Below are positions 17,176 through 25,404 of a stretch of 64,000 nucleotides of DNA, piece by piece; positions within the stretch are counted from its first letter, which is position 1, and each line of letters starts with the position of its first letter. The stretch spans positions 62,001-126,000 of the forward strand of contig SUZJ01000005.1 in NCBI GenBank assembly GCA_015059945.1, given 5' to 3'. The DNA comes from Rikenellaceae bacterium (lineage in GTDB: Bacteria > Bacteroidota > Bacteroidia > Bacteroidales > Rikenellaceae). The translations under genes were made by a program, and so were the position numbers. The notes beneath the pieces are model-generated. The model made no database searches. It saw only the letters and a program-made list of their open reading frames with translations, and was not told the DNA's origin.

Positions 17176-17856
17176 ATGACAAAGACCGAATTATTTATAA
17201 AACTAGCCAACCCAAATACAAATGGCGTGAGTCGATGGGTGTATGCAACAGAATTTGTTGGAGAATATGTAGATTTGCAGTTAGGTAATGGCGGTAGCTG
17301 GTGTCGCGCTAGTTCTTCATTGGCCAAAAAATATATTGTAGAGTTTGATAAAACTATAACAAAGGGAAACTCTATTGATGCGGTAAGATTGGCTGGTTTG
17401 AGAAAAGGAGAAGCATTTAATCAGAATATTCGCAAGGATATTCGCGATTATTATAAAGATAAGCGCTGTGTAATGCTTGGCGTTTGTGGTTTTTCGGAAA
17501 ATACAAAAATTGAGATTGATCACAAAGATGGCAGAAAAGAGGATTGGCGAGTTTCTAATCCTGCAACACAAATGTTAGAGGATTTTCAACCTCTTTGCAA
17601 AGCCGCTAATGATGTAAAGCGCCAGATTTGTAAAGAGTGCAAGTTGACAGGACGGAGATGGGATGCTAAAAATATTCAAGGTAATCCATATTCATTCTAT
17701 GAGGGAGACGCTACGTATACAGATCAGTTAGGTTGTAAAGGATGTTACCAATATGATCCTGTTGCATATAGACAAGGTTGTGCCATTATGATTTCGAAGG
17801 AGGCATCGGCGCATACTACAGAATATATTATGAATAAGTTGTACCCTCAAGAATAA
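17176..17856 (+). CDS. HNH type II restriction endonuclease, NlaIII/IceA1-like
   Basis: A 226-aa nuclease. An HNH (beta-beta-alpha metal) core contains KIEIDHKDGR (D115, H116), DFQPLCKAANDVKRQ (N145) and zinc-type cysteine pairs C152/C155 and C187/C190. From memory of the family, the N-terminal NGVSRW, GNGGSWCR and FDKTITKGNSID blocks and the C-terminal CKGCYQYDP block resemble NlaIII and Helicobacter IceA1, which cut CATG. CATG specificity is therefore inferred by homology, but the window-wide CATG scarcity agrees. The cognate methylase is most likely the gene at 19009. Confidence 0.8.
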   Translation: MTKTELFIKLANPNTNGVSRWVYATEFVGEYVDLQLGNGGSWCRASSSLAKKYIVEFDKTITKGNSIDAVRLAGLRKGEAFNQNIRKDIRDYYKDKRCVMLGVCGFSENTKIEIDHKDGRKEDWRVSNPATQMLEDFQPLCKAANDVKRQICKECKLTGRRWDAKNIQGNPYSFYEGDATYTDQLGCKGCYQYDPVAYRQGCAIMISKEASAHTTEYIMNKLYPQE

Positions 17857-17865
17857 TGACATATT

Positions 17866-19005
17866 ATGACTACACATGTTTTTATAGTAGACGAGCAGAG
17901 TTTTAAGGTCCATTTGGAATATATGTTTGTTGGAACGGGTGCTGTAGATAATGATAAGAAAGATAAAGATATTGATTTTAACGGAGTTGCAAACTCTAAT
18001 TTACATCATCAAAGAGAGAACGGATTGGTGTCTATGATGTCGGACTTTAGTCGTGTGCGTATAGGAGATTATGTGTTGTTTTATGTTCAATCTGCCAAAG
18101 GGAAGGATGGTAAATTTTATGGAATATACAAGATAAACAGTACACCATTTCACGAGCCGTCTGGTAAAAATCAATACCTACGCAATTCATTGGGTAAAAA
18201 TCTGACATTTCGAGCATTGATAAAGCCATATAAAGTGTATGCAGAGGGTATCACAGAGTGGGAGGCCTTGGATGAAATAAAAGGTATAAATGCCCCAAAT
18301 CAGATGGTATGGAGTTTAATATATCGTAAACTCAAAGGCAATAGGGGTAATACAATGGTTACTATGTATGAGGCTGAACGTCTTTTTAATTTGATTATGA
18401 TGAAGAATGGTAACCGTTCCATAGCAGGTGTAAGTTACTCCTATAATAAACAACAGCAGATAACGTTAGATGCTCCACAAAAAACATATACAGGAAATAC
18501 TCAAGAAATATTTAATGTTTTGCATAGGTTAATGGCTAAGAAGCATAATAATCAAGCATTTGAGGCTCATCTACAAATGTTTATCACGCAAAATTTATGC
18601 AGTCACCCATCGTTAAAATTGGCACTTAAGGTAAATACAATAGAGTGGCTAGGTAATGAGGTGTCTTGTGGGGTTGGTATGCAACGAATAGATGTGATGT
18701 TTTCTCAATACGTAAACGATATCGAACGAGAAATTGTTCCTATAGAGTTGAAGGCTGTGCATGCATCGAAAGACCATATTAAACAAATATCTCGTTATAT
18801 CAAGTGGATTGAACAGTATTATGTTCCTAATAGACCTAGTACTATTCGTCCAGTGTTAATATGTAAAGCATCAACCTTGAGTGCGGCAACAAGACAGGCA
18901 TTTTATGATTTTAATGCTAAATATGATGGAAGGTGTTTGCCACTAGAGTATATCGAGTTTTCTGATAATGGCACAGACTTAATATTTACAAACACACCAT
19001 ATTAA
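17866..19005 (+). CDS. Putative EVE-like plus NucS/DUF91-like PD-(D/E)xK nuclease
   Basis: A 379-aa two-part protein. Residues about 4-130 resemble an EVE/PUA-type modified-base reader (HHQRENGLVSMMSDFSRV, then IGDYVLFYV and KFYGIYKI). Residues about 225-330 look like a PD-(D/E)xK nuclease of the DUF91/NucS type: E233 in AFEAHLQ, D276 in RIDVMF, E294-x-K296 in VPIELKA, and Q307 in KQISRY. I infer a nuclease guided by a base-modification reader. It could be a modification-dependent effector or the partner of the first methyltransferase. The domain assignment is by eye and uncertain. Confidence 0.6.
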   Translation: MTTHVFIVDEQSFKVHLEYMFVGTGAVDNDKKDKDIDFNGVANSNLHHQRENGLVSMMSDFSRVRIGDYVLFYVQSAKGKDGKFYGIYKINSTPFHEPSGKNQYLRNSLGKNLTFRALIKPYKVYAEGITEWEALDEIKGINAPNQMVWSLIYRKLKGNRGNTMVTMYEAERLFNLIMMKNGNRSIAGVSYSYNKQQQITLDAPQKTYTGNTQEIFNVLHRLMAKKHNNQAFEAHLQMFITQNLCSHPSLKLALKVNTIEWLGNEVSCGVGMQRIDVMFSQYVNDIEREIVPIELKAVHASKDHIKQISRYIKWIEQYYVPNRPSTIRPVLICKASTLSAATRQAFYDFNAKYDGRCLPLEYIEFSDNGTDLIFTNTPY

Positions 19006-19008
19006 ACG

Positions 19009-20016
19009 ATGAACTATATAGGTTCTAAATACTCATTGCTTGATTTTATAGACCACACCATAAAAAGCGTTGTCGGTGAAGATGTGTCGCACCTTGTATT
19101 TTGCGATCTATTTGCTGGTACTGGAATAGTTGGTCGCCACTTTAAGACACAAGTAAGTCAAGTGATAGCCAATGATTGGGAATATTATAGTTATATTCTC
19201 AATCGCAATTATATTGGTAATCATTTGGAAATAGAAGGTAAGGATGAATATATTGAGAAACTCAACCAATTAAGTGGAGTTGATAATGGATTTATATATT
19301 CTCATTATTGTCTTGGAGGTGGCAATAACCGCCAGTATTTCTCGGATGAGAATGGTAAGAAGATTGATGCTGCAAGAGTTGCCATAGAAGAATGGAAGAA
19401 CAATGGAGAAATATCAGAAGATTTGTATTATTTTCTCCTTTGTAGTTTGATTGAGAGTGCAGATAAACACGCTAATACAGCATCGGTATATGGGGCGTTT
19501 TTGAAAAGTTTGAAGAAGTCTGCTCAAAAGCCAATGGTAATTGCACCTGCGACTTATCAATTCAATAGTCATAATCATCAAGTGTACCAAGAAGATGCGA
19601 ATACACTTATAAAGAGTATTAGTGGTGACATTTTGTATATCGATCCTCCTTATAATGCTAGGCAATATGGTGCGAACTATCACTTGTTGAATACAATTGC
19701 AGAATACAAAGTGTTTGAGCCAAAAGGTAAGACTGGCTTAAGAGAATACAACAAGTCGGACTATTGTAATAAAACTGCTGTAAAGAAATCTTTTGAGAGC
19801 TTGATTGCCGATGCAAAATTTAAGTACATTGTATTATCATACAATAATGAGGGTTTGATGTCTATTGATACTATTCGGCAAATTATGAGTAAATATGGTA
19901 GATATCAAGTGTTTCAAAAAAAACACTCTCGGTTTAGGGCAGATAAGGCAGATAATCGAAATCATTTAGCCAATACTACCACAGAATATTTGCATGTGCT
20001 CACAAAAAATAGCTGA
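19009..20016 (+). CDS. D12-class N6-adenine DNA methyltransferase, M.NlaIII-like
   Basis: A 335-aa alpha-class adenine methylase. It begins with MNYIGSK (motif X), followed by motif I DLFAGTGIVG (33-42) and motif IV DPPYNARQY (212-220) followed by ANYHLLNTIA. This layout is typical of the M.NlaIII/M.HpyI group that protects CATG; target inferred. It should protect the genome from the nuclease at 17176. Its last codons contain a CATG (19993-19996), which also supplies an apparent ATG for the next gene. Confidence 0.85.
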   Translation: MNYIGSKYSLLDFIDHTIKSVVGEDVSHLVFCDLFAGTGIVGRHFKTQVSQVIANDWEYYSYILNRNYIGNHLEIEGKDEYIEKLNQLSGVDNGFIYSHYCLGGGNNRQYFSDENGKKIDAARVAIEEWKNNGEISEDLYYFLLCSLIESADKHANTASVYGAFLKSLKKSAQKPMVIAPATYQFNSHNHQVYQEDANTLIKSISGDILYIDPPYNARQYGANYHLLNTIAEYKVFEPKGKTGLREYNKSDYCNKTAVKKSFESLIADAKFKYIVLSYNNEGLMSIDTIRQIMSKYGRYQVFQKKHSRFRADKADNRNHLANTTTEYLHVLTKNS

Positions 20017-20023
20017 TAAATTT

Positions 20024-21841
20024 GTGAAATACATCGAGTTACTTGCCCCTGCAAAAGATCTTGCAACAGCCTGTGCCGCCATTGATTGCGGTGCCGATGC
20101 CGTATATATGGGTGGCCCACGACTGGGCGCCAGGGCTGCGGCCACCAACTCGCTTGACGATATTCGCCAAGCCGCGCGCTACGCCCACCTCTATGGTGCA
20201 AGGCTCTATATGACACTCAACACCATTGTCTACGACCACGAGATTGACGAGGCTCGCACCATTGCCCAGCAAGCCATAGATGCAGGCGTTGATGCACTCA
20301 TCATCCAAGATCCCGCCTACCTGCGTATGGGGCTCGTGGGGGCCGAGCTACACGCCTCTACTCAGATGTACAACGCTACGCCCGAGGGGGTGGCCTTCTG
20401 GGGCAAGGCGGGTGTGAGCCGCATAGTACTCGAACGAGGGCTCACCAAAGAGCAGATGGCTGCCATTTGTGCCGCTACGAATGCCGAGATTGAGGTCTTT
20501 ATTCACGGAGCTATATGCGTAGGTGGTAGTGGCCGATGCTATATGAGCCGCTCGCTCAGCCACCGCAGCGGCAATCGTGGCGAGTGCAGCCAGCCTTGCC
20601 GACAGCCCTACGACCTGATTGACGGCCACGGCAAGGTGGTGCGCCGAGGTGCTCACCTGCTCTCGGTAAAGGATATGGATATGTCGGCCCACATTGGCGA
20701 ACTGATAGATATGGGCGTTACGTCGATGAAGATTGAGGGAAGGCTCAAAGATGAGGCCTATGTGCGCAACATTACGGCCCACTACCGCAGGCTCATAGAC
20801 CGAGCCATTGCCGAGCGACAAGGGGTAGCCCGCAGCTCGGTGGGGCGCTCGCAGATTGACTTTACCCCCTCGCCCGCCAAGAGTTTTACCCGTAGCGGTG
20901 GCGACTATGTCTATGGCGGCAAACACGGGGGACTGGCCTCGTTCGACACCCCAAAGGCTACGGGCGAGCCGGTAGGCCGCGTAAAGCGCGTGGGCCCCAG
21001 GTGGATAGAGCTCGACCGAAAGGTTGAGTTTGCCCCGGGCGATGGCCTCTGCTGGATGGCCGGTGGGGTGCTGTGTGGCACCAACGTAAACTCGGTAGAC
21101 AACGCCTCGGGGCGCATTGTGCCCAACAAGATGGACCAGCTGACAGTTGGGACACCCATCTTCCGCAACTTCGACAAACGCTTTGCCGACACCCTCAGGA
21201 GCTCGCACACACGTCGCACGCTCGATGCTGTGCTGCACCTTGCGGCCTCGACCGAGCAACTAACCCTCACCGCCCACGACACCTCTGGCAATAGCTGCAC
21301 CGCCTCGGCCGAGGGGCCCTTTGATGTGGCCAACAATCCCGATGCGGCATTGGGGGCTATGCGCACCAATCTGGCAAAGAGTGGCGGCTCGGTATTTACG
21401 GTGCAGAGTGTTGAGATTGAGTGCGTTGGTGGCGAGGTGCCCTTTGTGCCTATGGGCACTATTAACTCGCTGCGACGCAGTGTGTTGGAGGAGTTGGCCG
21501 AGTTGCGTAAGGGGTTGCAACCGCCCAAGAGGATTGCCACCGAGCAGCCCGATGTGCGCTACCCGATGAGTCGCATTGGTGGCGACCACAACGTAGTGAA
21601 CCGCCTTGCGCGCGAGTTCTACATCTCGCACGGAGTGGAGCGCATCGACGAGGGCTACGACCTTGCCCCCTCGCTCGATGGGGTGGAGGTTATGCGCACC
21701 CCCTACTGCATACGTCGCGAGATGGGCCAGTGCTTGCTCCGCGGCTCCAAGCTGGCCGAGCCCCTAACGCTGCGCCACGGCTCTGACGAGTTCCGCTTGC
21801 GCTTCGACTGCAAAGCCTGTATGATGTATGTTGTTAAATAG
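20024..21841 (+). CDS. U32 family peptidase
   Basis: A 605-aa U32 protein of the large Bacteroidales type. The N-terminal TIM-like half starts (M)KYIELLAPAKDLATA and includes ADAVYMGG. The U32 signature region carries EVFIHGAICVGGSGRCYMS and GNRGECSQPCRQPY, with cysteines usual for the Fe-S/U32 group; a DUF3656-like C-terminal domain ends in CKACMMYV. Relatives act in RNA hydroxylation or collagenase-like activities; the role here is unknown. I place the start at GTG 20024, where family homology begins. The ATG at 19994 lies inside the methylase gene and would add ten unrelated residues. Confidence 0.85.
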   Translation: MKYIELLAPAKDLATACAAIDCGADAVYMGGPRLGARAAATNSLDDIRQAARYAHLYGARLYMTLNTIVYDHEIDEARTIAQQAIDAGVDALIIQDPAYLRMGLVGAELHASTQMYNATPEGVAFWGKAGVSRIVLERGLTKEQMAAICAATNAEIEVFIHGAICVGGSGRCYMSRSLSHRSGNRGECSQPCRQPYDLIDGHGKVVRRGAHLLSVKDMDMSAHIGELIDMGVTSMKIEGRLKDEAYVRNITAHYRRLIDRAIAERQGVARSSVGRSQIDFTPSPAKSFTRSGGDYVYGGKHGGLASFDTPKATGEPVGRVKRVGPRWIELDRKVEFAPGDGLCWMAGGVLCGTNVNSVDNASGRIVPNKMDQLTVGTPIFRNFDKRFADTLRSSHTRRTLDAVLHLAASTEQLTLTAHDTSGNSCTASAEGPFDVANNPDAALGAMRTNLAKSGGSVFTVQSVEIECVGGEVPFVPMGTINSLRRSVLEELAELRKGLQPPKRIATEQPDVRYPMSRIGGDHNVVNRLAREFYISHGVERIDEGYDLAPSLDGVEVMRTPYCIRREMGQCLLRGSKLAEPLTLRHGSDEFRLRFDCKACMMYVVK

Positions 21842-21906
21842 TCTAACGTCAAACGTCTAACGACGAATTGAATAAAGACCTTAATGACCTTATAACTCCT
21901 ATTACC
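21840..21906. repeat. Repeat mosaic (families C, B, D)
   Basis: GTCTAACGTCAAACGTCTAACG, then AAGACCTTAATGACCTTA, then AACTCCTATTACCTATT: three short tandem types in a row, directly after the U32 stop. Confidence 0.7.
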
Positions 21907-21920
21907 TATTTATAAATAAA

Positions 21921-21960
21921 TGTAGAGGTGCAACCCACTGTCGGATTGCACCTCTACATT
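21921..21960. terminator. Long hairpin terminator between U32 gene and adk
   Basis: Perfect 13-bp stem TGTAGAGGTGCAA/TTGCACCTCTACA with a 12-nt loop, A-rich before and T-containing after. It suits both convergent genes. Confidence 0.75.
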
Positions 21961-21993
21961 TCCTCTACAAAGCCCCTCTGCAAGGGCCTGTCG

Positions 21994-22566
21994 TTATAGA
22001 TTGTCGATAGCCTCGGCCAGGCGGGCAAAAATCTCATCGATAGTGCCCACACCGTCAATGGCCACAAACTTACCCTGCGCAGCGTAGTACTGCTCTACGG
22101 GCTCGGTCTGCTCCTTGTAGATGCGTATGCGGTTGCGGATTACCTCCTCGTTGGCATCGTCGGCACGGCCACTCACCTGACCACGCAGCAGCAAGCGGTC
22201 TACAATCTCCTGGTCGGGTACCTGCAACGACAACATAATATCCACCTGCGAGCCTGTCTGGGCCATCATCTGGTCGAACTGCTCGGCCTGGAAGGTGTTG
22301 CGGGGGAAGCCGTCGAAGATATTACCTGCACCCTCGGTGTGGTGGGCAAGGTAGTCCCTCACAATGTCGATAACCAGCGCGTCGGGGGCAAACTCGCCCT
22401 TGGCAATGTAGGCCTCGACCTGGCGACCTGCGGGGGTTTGGTTCTTAATCTCGTTGCGAATAACCTGACCTGTTGATATGTGGTTGAAGCCATAACGCTC
22501 CACCAATTTGTCGGCCTGGGTGCCTTTGCCAGCTCCCGGAGGGCCGAAAAGTACTATGTTTTTCAT
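21994..22566 (-). CDS. adk: Adenylate kinase
   Basis: Converts ATP + AMP to 2 ADP. The P-loop FGPPGAGKGTQADKL is near residues 7-16, with the NMP-binding STGQVIRNE and GFPRN motifs and LID arginines (LRGQVSGRADD). At 190 aa it is the short-LID form without the four-Cys zinc site. Here it stands alone on the minus strand, convergent with the U32 peptidase and divergent from thiL. A minus-strand -7 box TATATTTG lies just upstream, near 22600. Confidence 0.96.
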   Translation of the reverse strand: MKNIVLFGPPGAGKGTQADKLVERYGFNHISTGQVIRNEIKNQTPAGRQVEAYIAKGEFAPDALVIDIVRDYLAHHTEGAGNIFDGFPRNTFQAEQFDQMMAQTGSQVDIMLSLQVPDQEIVDRLLLRGQVSGRADDANEEVIRNRIRIYKEQTEPVEQYYAAQGKFVAIDGVGTIDEIFARLAEAIDNL

Positions 22567-22651
22567 CTAACTACTCGTGTGTGCGTAAAAATTACGTGCG
22601 CAAATATAGGTATAAGTGCGCAATAATCCCACAATTATTAAAAAAAATTAC

Positions 22652-22659
22652 TAACTTTG
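22652..22659 (+). promoter_or_regulatory. -7 box of thiL
   Basis: TAACTTTG, 23 nt before the thiL ATG. The -33 region is A/T-rich without a clear TTG. Confidence 0.5.
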
Positions 22660-22682
22660 TACCAAATTGCTCAACAAACAAA

Positions 22683-23720
22683 ATGAAAACACGCACCGAA
22701 ATCTCCGCTTTGGGCCAATTTGGCCTCGTAGACAGGCTCACAAAACCATTCGCACAGCACCACAACCCCTCGACCGTAGTGGGTGTGGGCGACGATGCCG
22801 CTGTGATTGATGCCGGCGACAAGTATCAACTCCTCTCGACCGAGCTGCTACTCGAAGGCATACACTTCGACCTTACGTACTTCCCCCTCAAACACCTTGG
22901 CTACAAGGCTGTTGTGGCAGGGTGTAGCGACATCGTGGCAATGAACGCCAAGCCCCGTCAGCTCACCCTCTCGATAGGTGTGTCGGCACGCTTTGCTGTC
23001 GAGGACCTCGAAGAGCTCTATGAGGGTGCCCGTACTGCGTGCGAAGAGTGGGGCGTGGATCTTGTGGGTGGCGACACCACCGCATCGGTAAACGGACTAA
23101 CCCTTAGTGTGACTGCCATTGGCGAGGTGGACAAAGAGCTGCTGGTGCGTCGCAGTGGCGCCAAGCCCAACGACTTGGTATGTCTTACGGGCGACCTGGG
23201 CGCTGCCTATATGGGCCTCCACCTGCTCGAGCGCGAGAAGATTGCCTTCCAGGGCCACAACAACCCACAGCCCGACTTCGAGGGACACGAATACATACTG
23301 CGCAAGTGGCTCAAACCCGAACTGCGTGGCGACATTGTAGACTCGCTCGCAGCCGAAGGCATCGTGCCTACCTCGATGATTGACATTACCGACGGTCTTG
23401 CCTCCGATGCTCTGCAACTCTGCAAGAGCTCGGGCTGCGGCATACGACTCTACCTCGAGCGTATACCCATAGCCCAGGGCACCCGCGCTATGGCCGAGGA
23501 ACTCAATGCCGACCCCATAGTGGCCGTGCTGAACGGTGGCGACGACTACGAACTGCTCTTTACGGTACCCCTCGAAATGAAGGATAAGGTGCTCCGCTTT
23601 GGCGGCATCGACGTCATTGGCCACATAACTGCCCAAGGAGCCGTACTCGTAACCCCCGACGGCGGCGAACTCCCCCTTACCGCCCCCGGCTTCGAGAGTA
23701 AAGTGGCAGAAGATGAATAA
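22683..23720 (+). CDS. thiL: Thiamine-monophosphate kinase ThiL
   Basis: Phosphorylates TMP to the cofactor thiamine diphosphate. 345 aa with the PurM/AIR-synthase fold: GVGDDAAVIDAG, DLTYFPLKHLGYKAV, a metal site DLVGGDTTAS and C-terminal NGGDDYELLF. I start at ATG 22683 (MKTRTEISALGQFG), the usual family start; the longer frame to 22581 crosses the promoter. No other thiamine genes are nearby. It is followed by a short run of AATTTTG-type repeats and the ribosomal-protein promoter. Confidence 0.95.
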   Translation: MKTRTEISALGQFGLVDRLTKPFAQHHNPSTVVGVGDDAAVIDAGDKYQLLSTELLLEGIHFDLTYFPLKHLGYKAVVAGCSDIVAMNAKPRQLTLSIGVSARFAVEDLEELYEGARTACEEWGVDLVGGDTTASVNGLTLSVTAIGEVDKELLVRRSGAKPNDLVCLTGDLGAAYMGLHLLEREKIAFQGHNNPQPDFEGHEYILRKWLKPELRGDIVDSLAAEGIVPTSMIDITDGLASDALQLCKSSGCGIRLYLERIPIAQGTRAMAEELNADPIVAVLNGGDDYELLFTVPLEMKDKVLRFGGIDVIGHITAQGAVLVTPDGGELPLTAPGFESKVAEDE

Positions 23721-23721
23721 T

Positions 23722-23752
23722 TTTGCATTTTGAATTTTGTATTTTGAATTTT
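23722..23752. repeat. ATTTTGAATTTTG tandem motif (family E)
   Basis: Three imperfect 10-bp units between thiL and rpsF that also supply the TTTG used as the -33 of the rpsF promoter. Confidence 0.6.
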
Positions 23753-23766
23753 ATTCGTATCTTTGC
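23737..23766 (+). promoter_or_regulatory. Promoter of the rpsF operon
   Basis: TTTG at 23737-23740, 18 nt, TATCTTTG at 23759-23766. The TSS should lie near 23773, about 40 nt before rpsF. Confidence 0.7.
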
Positions 23767-23814
23767 GCCCGCATTTGGTATGCAATAAACTTTTTTAACA
23801 AACAAAAAAACGCT

Positions 23815-24216
23815 ATGAACAATTACGAAACCGTTTTCATTGCTACCCCCGTACTGTCGGAGGTTCAGCTTGAGGAGCTGTTTGGCAAATTCCAAGGTGT
23901 TATCACCGAGAACGGCGGTCAGATCGTAAATGCAGAGGCTTGGGGTTTGAAAAAACTCGCTTATGCTATCCAGAAGAAGACCACCGGTTACTATTTCCTT
24001 ATCGAGTTCACCGGCGAGGGCAGCCTCATCGAGACACTTGAGAAACAGTATCGTCGCGACGAGCGCGTTATCCGTTTCCTCTCGTTCCGTCAGGACAAAG
24101 ACGCAGTAGAGTATTCGATCAAACGCCGCAACAAACTCGCAGGCAAAGTTAACGCAGAGGCTCCCGCAGTAGAGGCCGAGGCAGAAGTTGAACCCGTAGT
24201 AACAGAGGAGGCTTAA
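23815..24216 (+). CDS. rpsF: 30S ribosomal protein S6
   Basis: 133-aa S6 ([22 protein letters not shown]...), with the conserved [18 protein letters not shown] and [11 protein letters not shown] strands and an acidic Ala/Glu-rich tail. It pairs with S18 on the 30S platform. The ATG at 23815 is the family start; the frame upstream overlaps the promoter. First gene of rpsF-rpsR-rplI, 2 nt before rpsR. Confidence 0.96.
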   Translation: MNNYETVFIATPVLSEVQLEELFGKFQGVITENGGQIVNAEAWGLKKLAYAIQKKTTGYYFLIEFTGEGSLIETLEKQYRRDERVIRFLSFRQDKDAVEYSIKRRNKLAGKVNAEAPAVEAEAEVEPVVTEEA

Positions 24217-24218
24217 TT

Positions 24219-24497
24219 ATGGCAGCACCAGTAAAAAACGATAGCGAAATCCGCTACCTCAACCCCGTCGCTGTTGACGTGAAGAAGAAAAAATACTGCC
24301 GCTTCAAAAAGAGCGGTATCAAGTACATCGACTACAAAGATGGCGAGTTCTTGAAGAAATTCCTCAACGAGCAGGGTAAGATTCTGCCCCGCCGTTTGAC
24401 CGGTACTTCGCAGAAATATCAGAAGAAGGTGGCTCAGGCTGTTAAACGCGCACGCCACTTGGCTATTCTTCCATTCGTAACCGATTTGATGAAATAA
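24219..24497 (+). CDS. rpsR: 30S ribosomal protein S18
   Basis: 92-aa S18. Shows [38 protein letters not shown] and [19 protein letters not shown], the standard signature. It sits between rpsF and rplI, as in most bacteria. A single Cys replaces a full zinc site. Confidence 0.96.
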   Translation: MAAPVKNDSEIRYLNPVAVDVKKKKYCRFKKSGIKYIDYKDGEFLKKFLNEQGKILPRRLTGTSQKYQKKVAQAVKRARHLAILPFVTDLMK

Positions 24498-24519
24498 TTA
24501 AGAGGAGGAGGACAGAATT

Positions 24520-24957
24520 ATGCAGATTATTCTTATTAAAGACGTTGAGAAATTGGGCTACGCTAACGACATCGTTGACGTTAAACCCGGCTATGCTAAC
24601 AACTACCTTCTTCCCCAGGGCTACGCTAAGGTAGCTACCGAGTCGGCTAAGAAAGTATTGGCAGAGAACCTCCGCCAGAGGGCTCACAAAGAGGCTAAAA
24701 TCCTCGCTGACGCTCAGGCACTGGCAGAGAAGATTGAGAACTTGGCTTTCACTCTCACCGCTAAGGCAGAGGAGGAGAAAATCTTTGGTAGCATCACTTC
24801 GGCCGACCTGGCTGCTGCTTTGGCAGAGAAGGGTATCGAGGTTGATCGCAAGACCATCACTCTCGATGCAGTGAAGACTCTGGGCGAGTACACTGCTACC
24901 GTGAAACTCCACAGGGAGGTTAAGGCAACCGTTAAATTCTCGGTTGTTGCAGAGTAA
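24520..24957 (+). CDS. rplI: 50S ribosomal protein L9
   Basis: 145-aa L9. The N-terminal rRNA-binding lobe shows MQIILIKDVEKLGYANDIV and VKPGYANNYLLPQGYA, followed by the long connecting helix and C-terminal lobe. Third gene of the cluster, 22 nt after rpsR. Confidence 0.96.
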   Translation: MQIILIKDVEKLGYANDIVDVKPGYANNYLLPQGYAKVATESAKKVLAENLRQRAHKEAKILADAQALAEKIENLAFTLTAKAEEEKIFGSITSADLAAALAEKGIEVDRKTITLDAVKTLGEYTATVKLHREVKATVKFSVVAE

Positions 24958-24984
24958 TTAACACTATTAAACACAGAGAGAACA

Positions 24985-25236
24985 ATGAAACAGAATATTC
25001 ACCCCAAAAATTATCGTATCGTTGCATTCAAGGATATGTCGAACGATAACGTATTCCTCTGCCGCTCGGCTGTGAATACTAAGGAGACCTTGGTGGTTGA
25101 CGGTGTTGAGTACCCCGTTTACAAGATGGAGATTTCGAACACTTCGCACCCCTTCTACACCGGTAAGATGAAACTTGTTGACACCGCTGGTCGTGTTGAT
25201 AAATTCATGCAGCGCTACGCTCGCTACAAAAAGTAA
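24985..25236 (+). CDS. rpmE2: 50S ribosomal protein L31, type B
   Basis: 83-aa L31. Starts MKQNIHPKNYRIVAFKDMS and has SHPFYTGKMKLVDTAGRVDKF. It lacks the CxxC zinc ribbon of type A, hence type B (zinc-independent). Its sequence contains the only CATG I found outside the restriction island (25206-25209). A strong terminator ends the operon. Confidence 0.95.
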   Translation: MKQNIHPKNYRIVAFKDMSNDNVFLCRSAVNTKETLVVDGVEYPVYKMEISNTSHPFYTGKMKLVDTAGRVDKFMQRYARYKK

Positions 25237-25261
25237 GCAAGAGAGCAGCAATGCAATAAAA

Positions 25262-25300
25262 AAAGACCGAATCCCAAGTGTGGGGTTCGGTCTTTTTTTA
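25262..25300 (+). terminator. Terminator of the ribosomal-protein operon
   Basis: Stem AAAGACCGAATCCCA/TGGGGTTCGGTCTTT (one G-T pair), 4-nt loop, T7. Confidence 0.88.
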
Positions 25301-25316
25301 TTGTCCGCCCAAAGGG

Positions 25317-25402
25317 TAATAGGAGTTATAAGAGTTATAAGAGTTATAGGGGCTTTAAGGACATTAAGGTCTTTAAGGCCCTTAATAATTTTGATTTTTG
25401 AA
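25317..25402. repeat. Tandem repeat tract (families D, B, E)
   Basis: Units of AGGAGTTATAAGAGTTATA are followed by CTTTAAGGACATTAAGG-type units and AATTTTGATTTTTGAATT. It abuts the stop codon of the glycosyltransferase gene. Confidence 0.75.
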
Positions 25403-25404
25403 TT

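Larger units (their letters stand above)
16346..20016 (+). other. AT-rich restriction-modification island
   Basis: Four same-strand genes with 2-11-nt spacing, visibly AT-richer and with different codon use (AAA, GAT, TTA, ATA common) from the GC-rich flanks. It is inserted cleanly between the muramidase stop and the U32 peptidase start. No integrase, tRNA or obvious target duplication was seen. It contains three of only four CATG sites found in the window. Confidence 0.85.

Noticed and set aside
16346..20016. Island as an integrase-driven mobile element with att sites
   Set aside because: No integrase or transposase, and no convincing direct repeat at the two edges (about 16342 and 20020).
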